From the NCBI GenBank assembly GCA_026018925.1, contig JAKSZU010000018.1, positions 3,504,920 to 3,568,919 on the forward strand: a stretch of 64,000 nucleotides of DNA, written 5' to 3'. Shown piece after piece: positions 1 through 9,959 of this stretch. The translations under genes were made by a program, and so were the position numbers. The DNA comes from Tupaia tana (Eukaryota; Chordata; Mammalia; Scandentia; Tupaiidae). The first letter of the stretch is position 1; every line of letters begins with the position of its first letter. A model generated the notes under the pieces. It was given only the letters and a program-made list of their open reading frames with translations, searched no databases and was not told the DNA's origin.

Positions 1-2004
1 CTGTGTGTGTGTCTATGCTACTGTGTGTGTGCCACATCTGCACCTGTGTGTGTGTCTATGCTACTGTGTGTGTGCCACATCTGCATCTGTGTGTGTGTCT
101 ATGCTACTGTGTGTGTGCCACATCTGCACCTGTGTGTGTGTCTATGTTACTGTGTGTGTACCACATCTGCATCTGTGTGTGTGTCTATGCTACTGTGTGT
201 GTACCACATCTGCACCTGTGTGTGTGTCTATGTTACTGTGTGTGTCCCACATCTGCACCTGTGTGTGTGTCTATGCTACTGTGTGTGTCCCACATCTGCA
301 CCTGTGTGTGTGTCTATGCTACTGTGTGTGTCCCACATCTGCATCTGTGTGTGTGTCTATGCTACTGTGTGTGTACCACATCTGCACCTGTGTGTGTGTC
401 TATGCTACTGTGTGTGTCCCACATCTGCACCTGTGTGTGTGTCTATGTTACTGTGTGTGTCCCACATCTGCACCTGTGTGTGTGTCTATGCTACTGTGTG
501 TGTACCACATCTGCACCTGTGTGTGTGTCTATGCTACTGTGTGTGTGCCACATCTGCATCTGTGTGTGTGTCTATGCTACTGTGTGTGTGCCACATCTGC
601 ACCTGTGTGTGTGTCTATGCTACTGTGTGTGTGCCACATCTGCACCTGTGTGTGTGTCTATGCGACTGTGTGTGTGCCACATCTGCACCTGTGTGTGTGT
701 CTATGCTACTGTGTGTGTGCCACATCTGCACCTGTGTGTGTGTCTATGGTACTGTGTGTGTGCCACATCTGCATCTGTGTGTGTGTCTATGGTACTGTGT
801 GTGTGCCACATCTGCACCTGTGTGTGTGTCTATGCTACTGTGTGTGTCCCACATCTGCACCTGTGTGTGTGTCTATGCTACTGTGTGTGTGCCACATCTG
901 CACCTGTGTGGATGTCTATGCTACTGTGTGTGTGCCACATCTGCACCTGTGTGTGTGTCTATGCGACTGTGTGTGTGCCACATCTGCACCTGTGTGTGTG
1001 TCTATGCGACTGTGTGTGTGCCACATCTGCACCTGTGTGTGTGTCTATGCTACTGTGTGTGTGCCACATCTGCACCTGTGTGTGTGTCTATGCTACTGTG
1101 TGTGTGCCACATCTGCACCTGTGTATATGTCTGTGCTACTGTGTGTGTACCACATCTGCACCTGTGTGTGTGTCTATGCTACTATGTGTGTGCCACATCT
1201 GCACCTGTGTGTGTGTCTATGTTACTGTGTGTGTGCCACATCTGCATCTGTGTGTGTGTCTATGCTACTGTGTGTGTGCCACATCTGCACCTGTGTGTGT
1301 GTCTATGCTACTGTGTGTGTGCCACATCTGCACCTGTGTGGATGTCTATGCTACTGTGTGTGTGCCACATCTGCACCTGTGTGTGTGTCTATGCGACTGT
1401 GTGTGTACCACATCTGCACCTGTGTGGATGTCTATGCTACTGTGTGTGTGCCACATCTGCACCTGTGTGTGTGTCTATGCGACTGTGTGTGTGCCACATC
1501 TGCACCTGTGTGTGTGTCTATGCTACTGTGTGTGTGCCACATCTGCACCTGTGTGTGTGTCTATGCGACTGTGTGTGTGCCACATCTGCACCTGTGTGTG
1601 TGTCTATGCGACTGTGTGTGTGCCACATCTGCACCTGTGTGTGTGTCTGCACCTGTGTGTGTGTCTATGACTGTGTGTGTCCCACATCTGCACCTGTGTG
1701 TGTGTCTATGCTACTGTGTGTGTGCCACATCTGCACCTGTGTGTGTGTCTATGCGACTGTGTGTGTGCCACATCTGCACCTGTGTGTGTGTCTATGCTAC
1801 TGTGTGTGTGCCACATCTGCACCTGTGTGTGTGTCTATGCTACTGTGTGTGTGCCACATCTGCACCTGTGTGTGTGTCTATGTTACTGTGTGTGTCCCAC
1901 ATCTGCACCTGTGTGTGTGTCTATGCGACTGTGTGTGTGCCACATCTGCACCTGTGTATATGTCTGTGCTACTGTGTGTGTGCCACATCTGCATCTGTGT
2001 GTGT
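1..2004. repeat. 43-bp TG-rich minisatellite, about 46 copies, open at the left edge
   Basis: A 43-bp unit is repeated head to tail. Each unit holds a (TG)n run, the motif TCTATGCTAC, a second (TG)n run and the motif CCACATCTGCACC. The spacing is read directly: the TCTATGCTAC motif recurs every 43 bases, for example the first two copies. Unit variants are GCTA, GCGA, GTTA or GGTA after TAT; GTGCC, GTACC or GTCCC before ACATCTG; GCACC or GCATC at the end; rare GTGTGGATG (911, 1341, 1427) and GTATATGTCTGTG (about 1124 and 1957) forms. A junction near 1640-1680 breaks the phase. The array is cut by the window start, so its full size is unknown. The unit lacks stop codons in the + direction, so all three forward frames stay open. 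I treat this as non-coding. Confidence 0.97.
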
Positions 2005-2125
2005 GTTGCGCCAGCGTCTGTGTGTCTACGTGTCCATGTGTGCCGCGCCAGCGTCTGTGTGTCTATGCGTCTGTATGTGTGCTGTGCCTGTGTCTACGTG
2101 TCTGTGCATGTGTGTGTGCCAGTGC
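2005..2125. repeat. Degenerate TG-rich flank of the 43-bp array
   Basis: The sequence remains TG-rich but loses the CCACATCTG motif. Two copies of GCGCCAGCGTCTGTGTGTCT start at 2008 and 2045, 37 bases apart, followed by looser TGTGTCTACGTGTCTGTG-like stretches. It looks like older, diverged or recombined array DNA at the right boundary of the minisatellite. Confidence 0.75.
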
Positions 2126-3504
2126 CTGGGTCTGCCTCCAGACGACCTGGTACATGGACCTGGTACAGACATGCCTGTGTCCGTCTCTGTACACCCATGT
2201 GCCTGAGCGTGCTCAGCCCTGTGCCTGTCCCACCGCCAGCTGGCAGTGCACAGCTGGGCCCAGGAGACTGCGCTGCCCACCCGCCGGATGCAAGGTGGCA
2301 GGTGTGTAATAAACCATCAGTCACTGTCACGTTTCCCAGCAGCGGCCGCCCGGGTGGGGCCTGGCTGCAGGACGCACTCCTGGCGGGCCTCCGCGGGAAG
2401 CTGCCCCAGGCCAGTCGGGGAGCAGCTGGCAGCCGCAGGGCTTGCCCCCCCCAGCTCCCAGACAACTGAAGGGCAGGGGCTCCCAGCCAGCCCAGCCTCT
2501 GCCTTGCCAGAGGGACCTTCAGACTGTCCCCATGACCTCTGCACCCTCTTGGCTCCCCCAGACTCTCAGGGACCCTGAAACACACAAACACAGAGGCCTC
2601 TGGAACAGGGGCTTTGCAGAAAGGACTCTCTGATGAGACAGGGTCCTCTCCAGCGACCCTGTGACCACTGGCACCAGGGACTCAAGAGGGACCAGTCCTA
2701 TCCCCAAAGGTCTTCAAATGGTTCCTTACTAGACACGTCACCTTGAAACTTCAGAAATGGTGACTTTTAATCTCCGGGGAGCAGTGCTGGTGTGCTGTGC
2801 TTGACTGGGGGTACAAACCCTGCTTCCCCCACTTGCCGCTGTGTGCCTAGAGGCAGACGGCCCGCCCTACCTGGCCAGCAGGAGGCTGTGTCACTAATGT
2901 CGGTGACAGGCACGGAGACACAGACGGGCGAAGTTCCGGCTCTCCTTCTGCCCCTGGTTCCCGTCCAGCTCTTGGGCAGGGTCGCCTCATCTGACGAGCA
3001 CGGAGGCCGGGGAGGACCCCCTGCGAGGCACAGGGCAACTGACTGACTTGCCAGAGCTCCCTCAGCCCAAAGGAAGTGACCACTCCGCAAAGCAGCCCAA
3101 GCCCACTTGGAAAGTCCTCGGGGGCTCCCCTGCCCCGCCCTTCCTACAGCCTCTCGGACCATTCCAGGCAGACCCTGCCCACAGGCCAGGGCACGCGGGA
3201 GAGCCGTGGGAGAGCTCTGTTGAGGGGTGCTCCCCCGGCCACGAGCCCCCAGGCGGGAGGGGGCGTGCTGGCGCTCAGAGGGCCCATCGCCACCGTGGGC
3301 ACCGTCTGCAGCAGGACAGGCCTGCAGGAGGCGGCGGGAGGCAGCCTGGCCTGGGGCAGGGAGGCCGCGGGGCTGCCCGGAACGTCCTGAGCAGAGCACT
3401 GGCGCTAAATGACCACATTGCCTGTGCCAGCGGCCGGCAGGAGCTCTCGGGCACCGAGGCCTGAGCTGAACTCGCGGGTTCTGGTCGATCCCACCCTGCT
3501 TTCT
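2126..3504. other. Unique GC-rich sequence, no gene recognised
   Basis: Open frames exist on both strands but overlap each other and show no recognisable domain. I see no interspersed repeat that I can name here. Confidence 0.6.
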
Positions 3505-3595
3505 GGGCCAGGCATGTCCACGGCCTTCACACCCCCTTCTCAGACAAGGACACAGAGGCAGGGGTGCACTCGCCCCAGGTGGGGGACAGGAAGGG
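3505..3595 (-). mobile_element. MIR SINE fragment (weak)
   Basis: The stretch CTTCTCAGACAAGGACACAG, followed by a GAGGCAG and CCCAGGTGG order, resembles the reverse complement of the MIR core (cattttacagatgaggaaac, then caaggtcaca). It is highly diverged. Confidence 0.35.
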
Positions 3596-4746
3596 AGGTC
3601 AGCCCCTTACTGCCTGGACACCCTCAGAGGGCTCAGTGGCTCACAAGTGCCTGTCGGCCAGGTCCACCCCCCTACAGCACAGCCCCGGCTCCCACTCGGG
3701 GTCTACTTCACAGAGAAAGAGGTCAGGACGGGGGTGTCTAGAGACAAGAGGGCAGGCCGGCTGTCCCCGACCTGCCAGTCACTCCCCCAAACCCCCTCAC
3801 TGGCTCCTGGCTGGCTGCCCACAGTGGCTGGCATGGGGCAGGCCTGGGAGGGGCACTCAGGCATCCAGTCCTTGCAGGGCAGTGACAGGCCGCAGGACAG
3901 ACAGCCAGGCCAGGCCAAGGCGGACTGAGCATGAGGCTGTGCACAGCCCAGCCTTCTCCTGCCCCCTGGGGGCAGGCACAAGGTTATTTGTGCCCTCCAC
4001 CCAGCCAGCCACGGGGGCCTGGCACTTGCTTAGGGACGGACCCACCGCCCTGGTGCCATCTCGGCTGCACGTGCTAACTAGGGGCCCCTGATCTGAGGCC
4101 CCTGGGGGACCAGCCACCTCCAGACAGGCACAGGACACTCCCATTACCTCGCCACCAGGGCCTTGCAGATGAGAGTACAGCTTAAGGGTCGCCTGGGCCA
4201 CAGAAACGGGCTGAATCAGGTGTCCACACACACGGAGTCCTGCCGAGGTCCCTTCTGGGCCCCAGGGCTGCCTCACCCATGGTCAGGGCACCATGGCCCC
4301 GTAAGGGCCAACAGGTGGGCACCGAGGGCCATGGTGGAGGTGGGTGTATGGGGCTGGCTGGGTGGGAGAAGGGGCCGGGCTGGCCTCCCCAGCCGACTGT
4401 CCGCGGTGACGCACGGTCAGCAGGTACAGCAGTGTGTTCCCACTGGGTCACCCAGAATGACCCATCGGGTCCAGGGATGTTCGCAGCGTCGGGTCCGGGG
4501 ATGCCCGCGGCGTGACTTTAGCAGTGAGGACATGAGGGAAGACGGACGCACATGGGCACGTGTGCACAGGGAGCGAATGTGCACGCCCGGACACGCATCG
4601 CAGACCAGGGCAGTGACAAACAGCAAGAAGAAATGCAGTCCTCCCCAGTGGTGGCACGGACCCGAGGTCAGCCTTTCAGGGCTCCACCCCTGTTGGGACA
4701 ACCGACCCCAACCAGACCCAGAGATACGAGATGAGCTGGCACCTAC
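3596..4746. other. Unique GC-rich sequence
   Basis: No gene, RNA or named repeat is recognised. A short direct repeat of about 24 bp (GGGTCCAGGGATGTTCGCAG and a variant) lies at 4467-4515. Confidence 0.55.
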
Positions 4747-4927
4747 CTGTGCCCAGGGGGTCTGCTCCATCCCTGTCCTGGCCGCTCTGCCGCCCCTGTG
4801 CCGGCCTCCGCTCCTGGGTGCTCCTGGGGCCTCTGGGCAGGCTCTCTGCTGGGGCGCCCGGCCGGGGCTCGGGCTCTCGGGCTGGAGGGTGCACGGCTGT
4901 GGTAGCCTCCGACGGTGCAGAGGGGAC
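4747..4927 (-). other. Candidate internal exon, function unknown
   Basis: Read on the minus strand, a pyrimidine-rich tract ending CCTCCTTTCCTCGCAG precedes this 181-base segment. It is followed by CAG/GTAGGT, close to the mammalian donor consensus. All three minus frames are open across it, so openness gives no coding support. In one frame it would encode a Pro/Arg/Glu/Ala-rich, low-complexity peptide that I do not recognise. Splice-like sites of this quality arise by chance in GC-rich DNA. An alternative is an untranslated or lncRNA exon, or nothing. A second splice-flanked segment lies upstream on the same strand at 5507-5553. Confidence 0.18.
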
Positions 4928-5311
4928 CTGCGAGGAAAGGAGGCATACACACGGTGAGCCTGGGCCACGCCAGCCTGGTGGGGAGGACACTGGCCGTCTG
5001 CACCAGACGCCACCCCTCCCCAGCGACGGGCTGGATCCTGAGGCATCTCCTGGCTTGACAGTCCCACACTGGAGCTGCCCGAGCCCCCCCACAGGCCGGG
5101 CCCACCCCACCTGGCCCTTGCAGCACGTGGGGACGAGGTTACTCTGTGCTCCTCACCCAGAGAGCCACTGCAGCCTGTGCTCGGCATGGGGACTGGGAGG
5201 ACCGCCCTGCTGCCACCTCAGCTGCATGCTGCACAGCAGGGGTGGGGTCCCTGACCCGAGACCCCTGGGCTCAGTCGCCCCCAGATCAGGCAGCCAGGAA
5301 ACGCGTGAGTC

Positions 5312-5405
5312 TCCTCTCTGTCACTGCCAGCTGAGTGGCGCTGGGCAAGCTCCTCACCTCACTCAGCCATGGAGCCCCCAGCATGCTAAAGGAAGGTTGT
5401 CACTG
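5312..5405 (+). mobile_element. MIR SINE fragment
   Basis: The sequence runs CTGAGTGGCGCTGGGCAAGC, then TCCTCACCTCACTCAGCC. This follows the MIR core order (tgtgtgaccttgggcaag, then cttaacctctctgtgcc). It is diverged and lacks clear tRNA-related ends. Confidence 0.5.
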
Positions 5406-5506
5406 TCACACCTTGGGGTGTGTTCTGGGGGGCCAGGACCGCACACAGCTCGCTTCACCTGCTGACGGTGACCACCACAGGCATGCCTGGGTCTCACCTG
5501 TCTCAC

Positions 5507-5553
5507 CTCTGGCTCCCAACACAGATGTTCTAGGTCCTTGCCTCAAGAGGGCC
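5507..5553 (-). other. Candidate short exon, function unknown
   Basis: On the minus strand a tract ending CACCCCCTCCCACAG precedes a 47-base segment, followed by AGAG/GTGAGA. Both sites fit consensus splice signals. The segment is short and has no recognisable coding content. It is noted only because it lies upstream of the 4747-4927 candidate on the same strand. If both were spliced together, an open frame would continue through the junction, but GC-rich DNA makes that unremarkable. Confidence 0.12.
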
Positions 5554-5559
5554 CTGTGG

Positions 5560-6074
5560 GAGGGGGTGCAGGTGAAGCAGAGCTCCTGGGGACCAGGCAC
5601 CGCCAGCTGCTGGCCACTCATGGCCATGTCCCTCCCGGGGGCTGCCTCTGCCACGGGAGATGCCCCCCAGTGGTGAGACTGCCAGGGCACAGCCAGGCCT
5701 CAGTGCACCTTTGTGGGTTCTGAAAGTGCACCCTCTACCTGCTGGGTATGCTCAGCCAGTATGGGGACACTCAGGCTCACACGGGGACACAGGGACGCTC
5801 AGCCCCACCCCGGGACAGCCAGCCGGGCCGGCAGAACAGGCCGGAGCCAGCCTGTGGTAGGCGCCCGGGCTCACTTCCCCCAGGCAAGTGTGGCAGGTCG
5901 TGATGATGGAAACTGCCCGTCCCCGAGGGCCACCCTGTCCTCGGCCCTACAAACTTGGCAGTGCCTCGCCGCAAGTCAGCCGAGATCACAGGAGGGACAC
6001 GGCCAGGCTACGGCTCAGCCGCAGAGGCAGGCTTTCCACCCGACCCACCACGAAACCGACCACTTCAGCCATCT
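5560..6074. other. Unique GC-rich sequence
   Basis: No gene or named repeat is recognised. Confidence 0.5.
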
Positions 6075-6192
6075 TCACGTGTGCGGCTCAGTGGCGTGAA
6101 GTCCGCTTGCAGTGCTGTGCCGACACTGCCATTTGTTTCCAGAACTTTCTCACCAGATGAAAACTTCCCCACTAATTACCCCTTTCCGCAGC
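6075..6192 (+). mobile_element. Old LINE-1 (L1M-type) 3'-end fragment
   Basis: The order GTGTGCGGCTCAGTGGCGTG, then CCAGAACTTTCTCACCAGAT, then GAAAACTTCCCCACTAATTA matches the familiar L1M 3' end (tgtacaattcagtggcatta, then ccagaactttttcatc, then actctgtacccattaa). It is strongly diverged and truncated at both sides, as expected for an insertion older than the placental radiation. Confidence 0.6.
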
Positions 6193-6374
6193 ACCGGGTC
6201 ATAGGCAGGGGTCTCCGGAGGCCTTTGCAGGAGGCTGAGGCTCTGCGAGGCCACCAACTGCAGCCACTGGGGGCCGGTCCTGTCGGGGACCCCCGCGTCC
6301 CGGTCATGAGCTGGGGCACAGCGCAGCTGCCTGAGAGCGACCCTGCTGACCCAGTCTCGCAGGGTTAGTGCCGT

Positions 6375-6530
6375 AAAACCCGAGCGCCGGGCGCGATGGA
6401 TGTTCAGAATCCCTCTGGCCAGCGCAGGCCCCGCCCGCCCTGCATGGGAGAGGCATATAAATTTACCGTTCGTTTCCGGAACGCTTTAATTTATGGGATC
6501 CATATGGTGACACTGCCCAGACCGCAGCCC
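6375..6530. promoter_or_regulatory. AT-rich island, candidate conserved noncoding element
   Basis: Within GC-rich DNA a short block contains CATATAAATTTACCGTTCGT and CGCTTTAATTTATGGGATCC, including TTTAATTT-type homeodomain-like sequence. No repeat family explains it. A TATAAA string is present, but no downstream gene supports a promoter call. Conservation was not measured. Confidence 0.35.
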
Positions 6531-7380
6531 CCGCAAATCCCACAGGCGTGCTGACGGCTTAGCTGGAGCCAGGAGGCGGCACTGGGGCCAGTGCACCCGG
6601 CCCGCTCACTCGCTGGTCCGGTCCCTGGTGGGGCCTGTGGCTGTCAGCATGCAGGGCCCCTGGAGCCCCTGTGGAGGGTTTCCCGCCCTGCTAGACAGGC
6701 CTCTGCTGTGACCCTGCCCTCAGCCGGCGGGAAACTCGGCAACAGGACGCTCGAAAACCAGGTGCAGGGCTGTGGCCACAGCTGGTCCCGGGGTGCCAGG
6801 CCAGCCAGCCCGCAGGTTCCTGCTGCCAGGGCGGCAGAGGGCAGCACCCGGTCAGCCAGGCCACGTGAGCCCGGAGGACAGGCTGCCAGGGAGCCAGGAG
6901 GGCTGCACCGCACCCCGCCGGGACCCCAGTCCACACACAGCTTCTCTTCATGGAGCTGGGGGACGCCTTGTGGGGTGGGGTCGCCCAGCAGGGGTGCAGG
7001 TATGGGGACAGGAGGTCCTGCACACACTGTGGTGCCCCCCCCCCCAACACCGCTCCACTGGGTATGCCCAGCAGGAAAGAGGCACGACAGCAACCCCACC
7101 CCGGGACCTCTGTGCAGGCCCAGGCTGACGCACCTGCAGGCACAGACTAGCAGCGTGGCTGATCCCCCCGACAGCCCCTCACTGACAAGGACACGGGGCA
7201 GGGACCCCTGTGAACCGGAGCTGTCACTGGCGGTGCAGGGACCCGGACTCCAGCAGTTGTCTGTGACCTTGGACAGCAACCGGGGACAACTAGGAAAGAG
7301 AAGGTGACGGGGAGGAGATGGCTGGTGCTGAGGACAAGCACTGTGGCAGGTCAGAGCCAGGCAGGCAACCAAGGGCTGGG
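6531..7380. other. Unique GC-rich sequence with an 11-base C run
   Basis: No gene recognised. A homopolymer of C lies at about 7035-7045. Confidence 0.5.
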
Positions 7381-7384
7381 CAAA

Positions 7385-7510
7385 ACCAGGCAGGCTTCCT
7401 GGAGAAGGAGGACTTTAAACTAGGCCTCAAGAAGAGCAGGACTTGAAAGGGAGCAGGGGCAGGAGGGACAGCATTCCAGGCTGGGAGCCTGGCCAGGTAG
7501 GCTGCCGGGG
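7385..7510 (-). mobile_element. LINE-2 3'-region fragment
   Basis: The run GGCTTCCTGGAGAAGGAGGA, then CTCAAGAAGAGCAGGACTTG, then GGACAGCATTCCAGGCTGGG matches the reverse complement of the L2 3' region (gcttcctggaggaggtgaca, then cttgaaggatgagtaggagt, then agggcattccaggcagaggg). This order is characteristic and unlikely by chance. Confidence 0.7.
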
Positions 7511-7753
7511 CAGGAACACACACGCCCGGCCTCCCACAGAACACGGCGTGCCCCACACAGCAGGCGCCCGCTGCACGCTGCCATGATGGGCTGGGCCCCT
7601 CCTTGGGGCTCACAGTCCAGGACATGTGGCTGGAGCGTAAACTGTGAATGAGGACACTGAGCAGTGGGGACTGGCACGTTGGAGGGATCGTTCCCTGTCT
7701 TGCCAGATCTGATTTTCAAGACGCAGGAATCTGTTCTTAAAAACAACACTCTC

Positions 7754-7905
7754 GGGGCCAGCAGATGGCATAACAGTTATATCGCTGGACTCCCACATGG
7801 CCGACCGCAGTTTGAGTCCTGGACCCGGAGGCCTGAAACTCGTACCAGGCACATGTGCACGTGTTCCCCAAGTCCTGACAGGAGAACAAAGGGATTGCTA
7901 AACTG
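7754..7905 (+). mobile_element. tRNA-derived SINE family A, 3'-truncated copy
   Basis: It begins GGGGCCAGCAGATGGCATAA (A-box-like), continues GCTGGACTCCCACATGGCCG and carries the B-box-like GTTTGAGTCC. It belongs to the subgroup with GGACTCCCA after the A box. The copy stops shortly after the GGAGAACAAAGGGATTGCT segment, so the CT-rich part and tail are missing. Confidence 0.85.
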
Positions 7906-8504
7906 TTTCGACAGTGCGGGAATTCATCTGGAAGCAGTGCAGCCGCCTTGGCACCAGCCTGGCGGTCCCTGCATGTTCACGGAGCTCCCGACAACCCACA
8001 CTTCCCCTCCGAGGCGTGTGACCAGGAGGCTGGGGACGCAGGTCCGCACAAGTCTCGAACGACTGTCCGTGGGCTCTCAGTCCTGCAACGAACGAGCCCT
8101 AATCCACGACTCGCGTGCACTTGCACTCAGGCCCTACCCTGGTCGCGGCTCTGGGTAAGGACGCAGCCCCACAACACAGAGACGTGTGGGCCTGACACCC
8201 TGAGCGAGACCCCGAGCTGCGTGGGACCCTGGGGTGTAGCAAGCTGCTAGATTTGGGGCAGGTCCCCAGCGAGGACAGGGACAGCCTGCGGGCGGGGCTC
8301 CCCCTCAGCCCCTGGCCCAGCACTCATGGGGCACCACTGTGGGCCAGAGGCAGAGGGGCCCGGAGCCCACCCCTCCTCACGCCGGCCCCGCCCACCGCTG
8401 CGCTCTGGTGACTGAGGGGCTCCGGCCCCTTCGTCAGCAGCTCCCCAGAACTCCCGGGGGTAGGGGGCAGCCGGCAGTCAGGGGTGGGCGAGGCTGCCAG
8501 ACCG

Positions 8505-8735
8505 CGGGTTGTGACGATGGATTAGCTTGTGCTTAAGCACCGTCTTGGAACCGGAGCAAAGCTTCCTAGCCAGAGAGTCAAACAGGCAACGAGCCCTTCC
8601 TCGCCCTTCAAAGGCCGAATTTACGACAGCGCCTGACTAATAAAAAGCAGGCCCTTGAACCAGTTTGCTCGCTGGGCTCTCTCCCAGCCAAGGTCCGTGT
8701 TAATTTAAAGTCCCATTATGCCTGGCCTGGGACAT
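8505..8735. promoter_or_regulatory. AT-enriched island, candidate conserved noncoding element
   Basis: The stretch contains GACGATGGATTAGCTTGTGC, CGAATTTACGACAGCGCCTG, ACTAATAAAAAGCAGGCC and CGTGTTAATTTAAAGTCCCA. It has homeodomain-type cores (GATTA, TAAT, TTAATT) and no recognisable transposon. I infer a regulatory role from composition and motif content only. Confidence 0.35.
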
Positions 8736-9024
8736 CCTGTTCTCCCCATCTCCACCCAGGGGCCCTGGAAATGGCAGCGTCTCAGAGCATGCAGGGGCCC
8801 ACGCAGCCTGGCCCTGAGGCACGAAGCTGGAAAAACACGCTCCCTGTCTGTCTGCGGGCCACGCCACACCGCCGAAGCTGGAGTCAGTCACTGGGGAAGG
8901 GCAAGGGGATTCTCCAGGGTTCCTTAAAATCGAACGGGGTTCAAGGCCCGAGTCGCCTGCCAACACTGAGCCTCGGGACACTTTCTCCAGGACAGAGTGG
9001 GGGTGGTGATGCCACGGCCCTGCT

Positions 9025-9080
9025 CCAAAGTGTGTGTGCGTATGTGTGCGTATGCTCACTCATCAGTGCGTGTGTGCTGC
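9025..9080. repeat. Short impure TG-rich repeat
   Basis: GTGTGTGTGCGTATGTGTGC and related sequence follow a (TG)n-like pattern with CG and TA interruptions. Confidence 0.6.
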
Positions 9081-9164
9081 CAGTACTGTGCATTTTACTG
9101 ACTTCATTACTCTGTGAGATCCCGGGGTTTGGGAACCCCTGCTCTGCTATTTAAGGTTTCACTG

Positions 9165-9222
9165 CGATAGAACCCCCTCATTTCAAGTGCACAGTTCATC
9201 AGTTCTTAATACAGTTACAGAT
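9165..9222 (+). mobile_element. Old LINE-1 3'-end, left part
   Basis: GAACCCCCTCATTTCAAGTG, then ACAGTTCATCAGTTCTTAAT, matches the L1M 3' region (aattcacccttttaaagtgt, then acaattcagtggtttttagt). The element is interrupted by a SINE at 9223 and resumes at 9476. Confidence 0.7.
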
Positions 9223-9475
9223 GGGGCCAGCAGCTGGCATGGTGCTGGGGTGCTGGATTTACCATATGGCCCACCACGGTTCAAGTCCCCGACTCGGCAG
9301 CTTGAAAATCATGCCGGGCATGGGGGTATGAGTACCCAAAACCCGAAGAGGAGAATGGAGAAGGGACTGGCATGGCCATGGTGTGGGGTGTGGTTTCTCA
9401 CTTTCCCTCTCTGTCTTTCTCTCTCCAGCGAGTACACGTGCCCTTTGACAAAAACCTGTTTTTCTATGCAAAAAT
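9223..9475 (+). mobile_element. tRNA-derived SINE family A, near full length, inserted in the L1 remnant
   Basis: The head starts GGGGCCAGCAGCTGGCATGG and has GGTTCAAGTCC as the B-box-like motif. The body contains GGAGAATGGAGAAGGGACTG and GGCATGGCCATGG. A CT-rich run (CCCTCTCTGTCTTTCTCTC) follows, then the family's terminal motif, here CCCTTTGACAAAAACCTG. Flanking ATACAGTTACAG on the left and CGGTTACGCAG on the right may be a decayed target-site duplication. Confidence 0.88.
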
Positions 9476-9705
9476 GTGTCACGACCTGTCCCCGACCCGG
9501 TTACGCAGCTGTGTAGCCACCACCACAGCTGATTTTAGAGCATGCACATAGCCCCAAAAGCAAGCCCCCCCCAACCCCGTGCCCAGCAGCAGCCCCGGGA
9601 GTTGTAATCTACTCTGTCTTCATAGACCGGCCTACCCGGGACATCTCATGTACGCGTAGTCCTGTAACATGTGGCCTCTCGTGGGCCTTCTTCGGTTGTA
9701 GTGTG
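9476..9705 (+). mobile_element. Old LINE-1 3'-end, right part
   Basis: The L1 match continues: GTGTAGCCACCACCACAGCT, GATTTTAGAGCATGCACATA, GCCCCAAAAGCAAGC, CCGGCCTACCCGGGACATCT and TGTGGCCTCTCGTGGGCC. These correspond to the L1M order (gcaaccatcaccacaatc, attttagaacattttcatca, ccccaaaaagaaac, gcctattctggacatttc, tgtggtcttttgtgactgg). Confidence 0.75.
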
Positions 9706-9711
9706 AGACTG

Positions 9712-9936
9712 TGTTTTTTAGAGAGAGTTTTGCTAATAGGGAGCATCTGCTCACTGGAGAGACAGAGACAGAACGTGAGAAGTCACCCCAGAGGGCATGA
9801 CCACCTGCAGCCCCTTCTCCACTCTCCTCTCAGGATTTCTGGCACCACACACGGAGTCTTAAGTCACCAGGTCCAGGATTCGAACCGCAGTTGACTACAT
9901 GGGAGTCCAACCAGTTATGCCATCTGCTGGTCCCAG
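9712..9936 (-). mobile_element. tRNA-derived SINE family A, full length
   Basis: On the + strand it reads as the reverse complement: a T-rich start, GAGAGAGTTTTGCTAATAGG, GAGACAGAGACAGAACGTGA, CCCCTTCTCCACTCTCCTC, GATTCGAACCGCAGTTGACT (B box complement) and ATGCCATCTGCTGGTCCCAG. Flanking TGTGTTTTT on both sides is compatible with a target-site duplication. Confidence 0.92.
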
Positions 9937-9959
9937 AAACCATGTGTTTTTAAGCACAA

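Noticed and set aside
1-2004. Regular repeats as a CRISPR array
   Set aside because: There are no unique spacers between repeats, and the organism is a mammal.
3-2469. Three overlapping forward frames of 555 to 820 codons as Cys-rich proteins
   Set aside because: They are one stop-free 43-bp tandem repeat read in three phases. There is no gene context, signal or homology.
6455-6475. CATATAAATTTA as a TATA-box promoter
   Set aside because: No initiator, first exon or gene lies downstream. The string is part of an AT-rich island.
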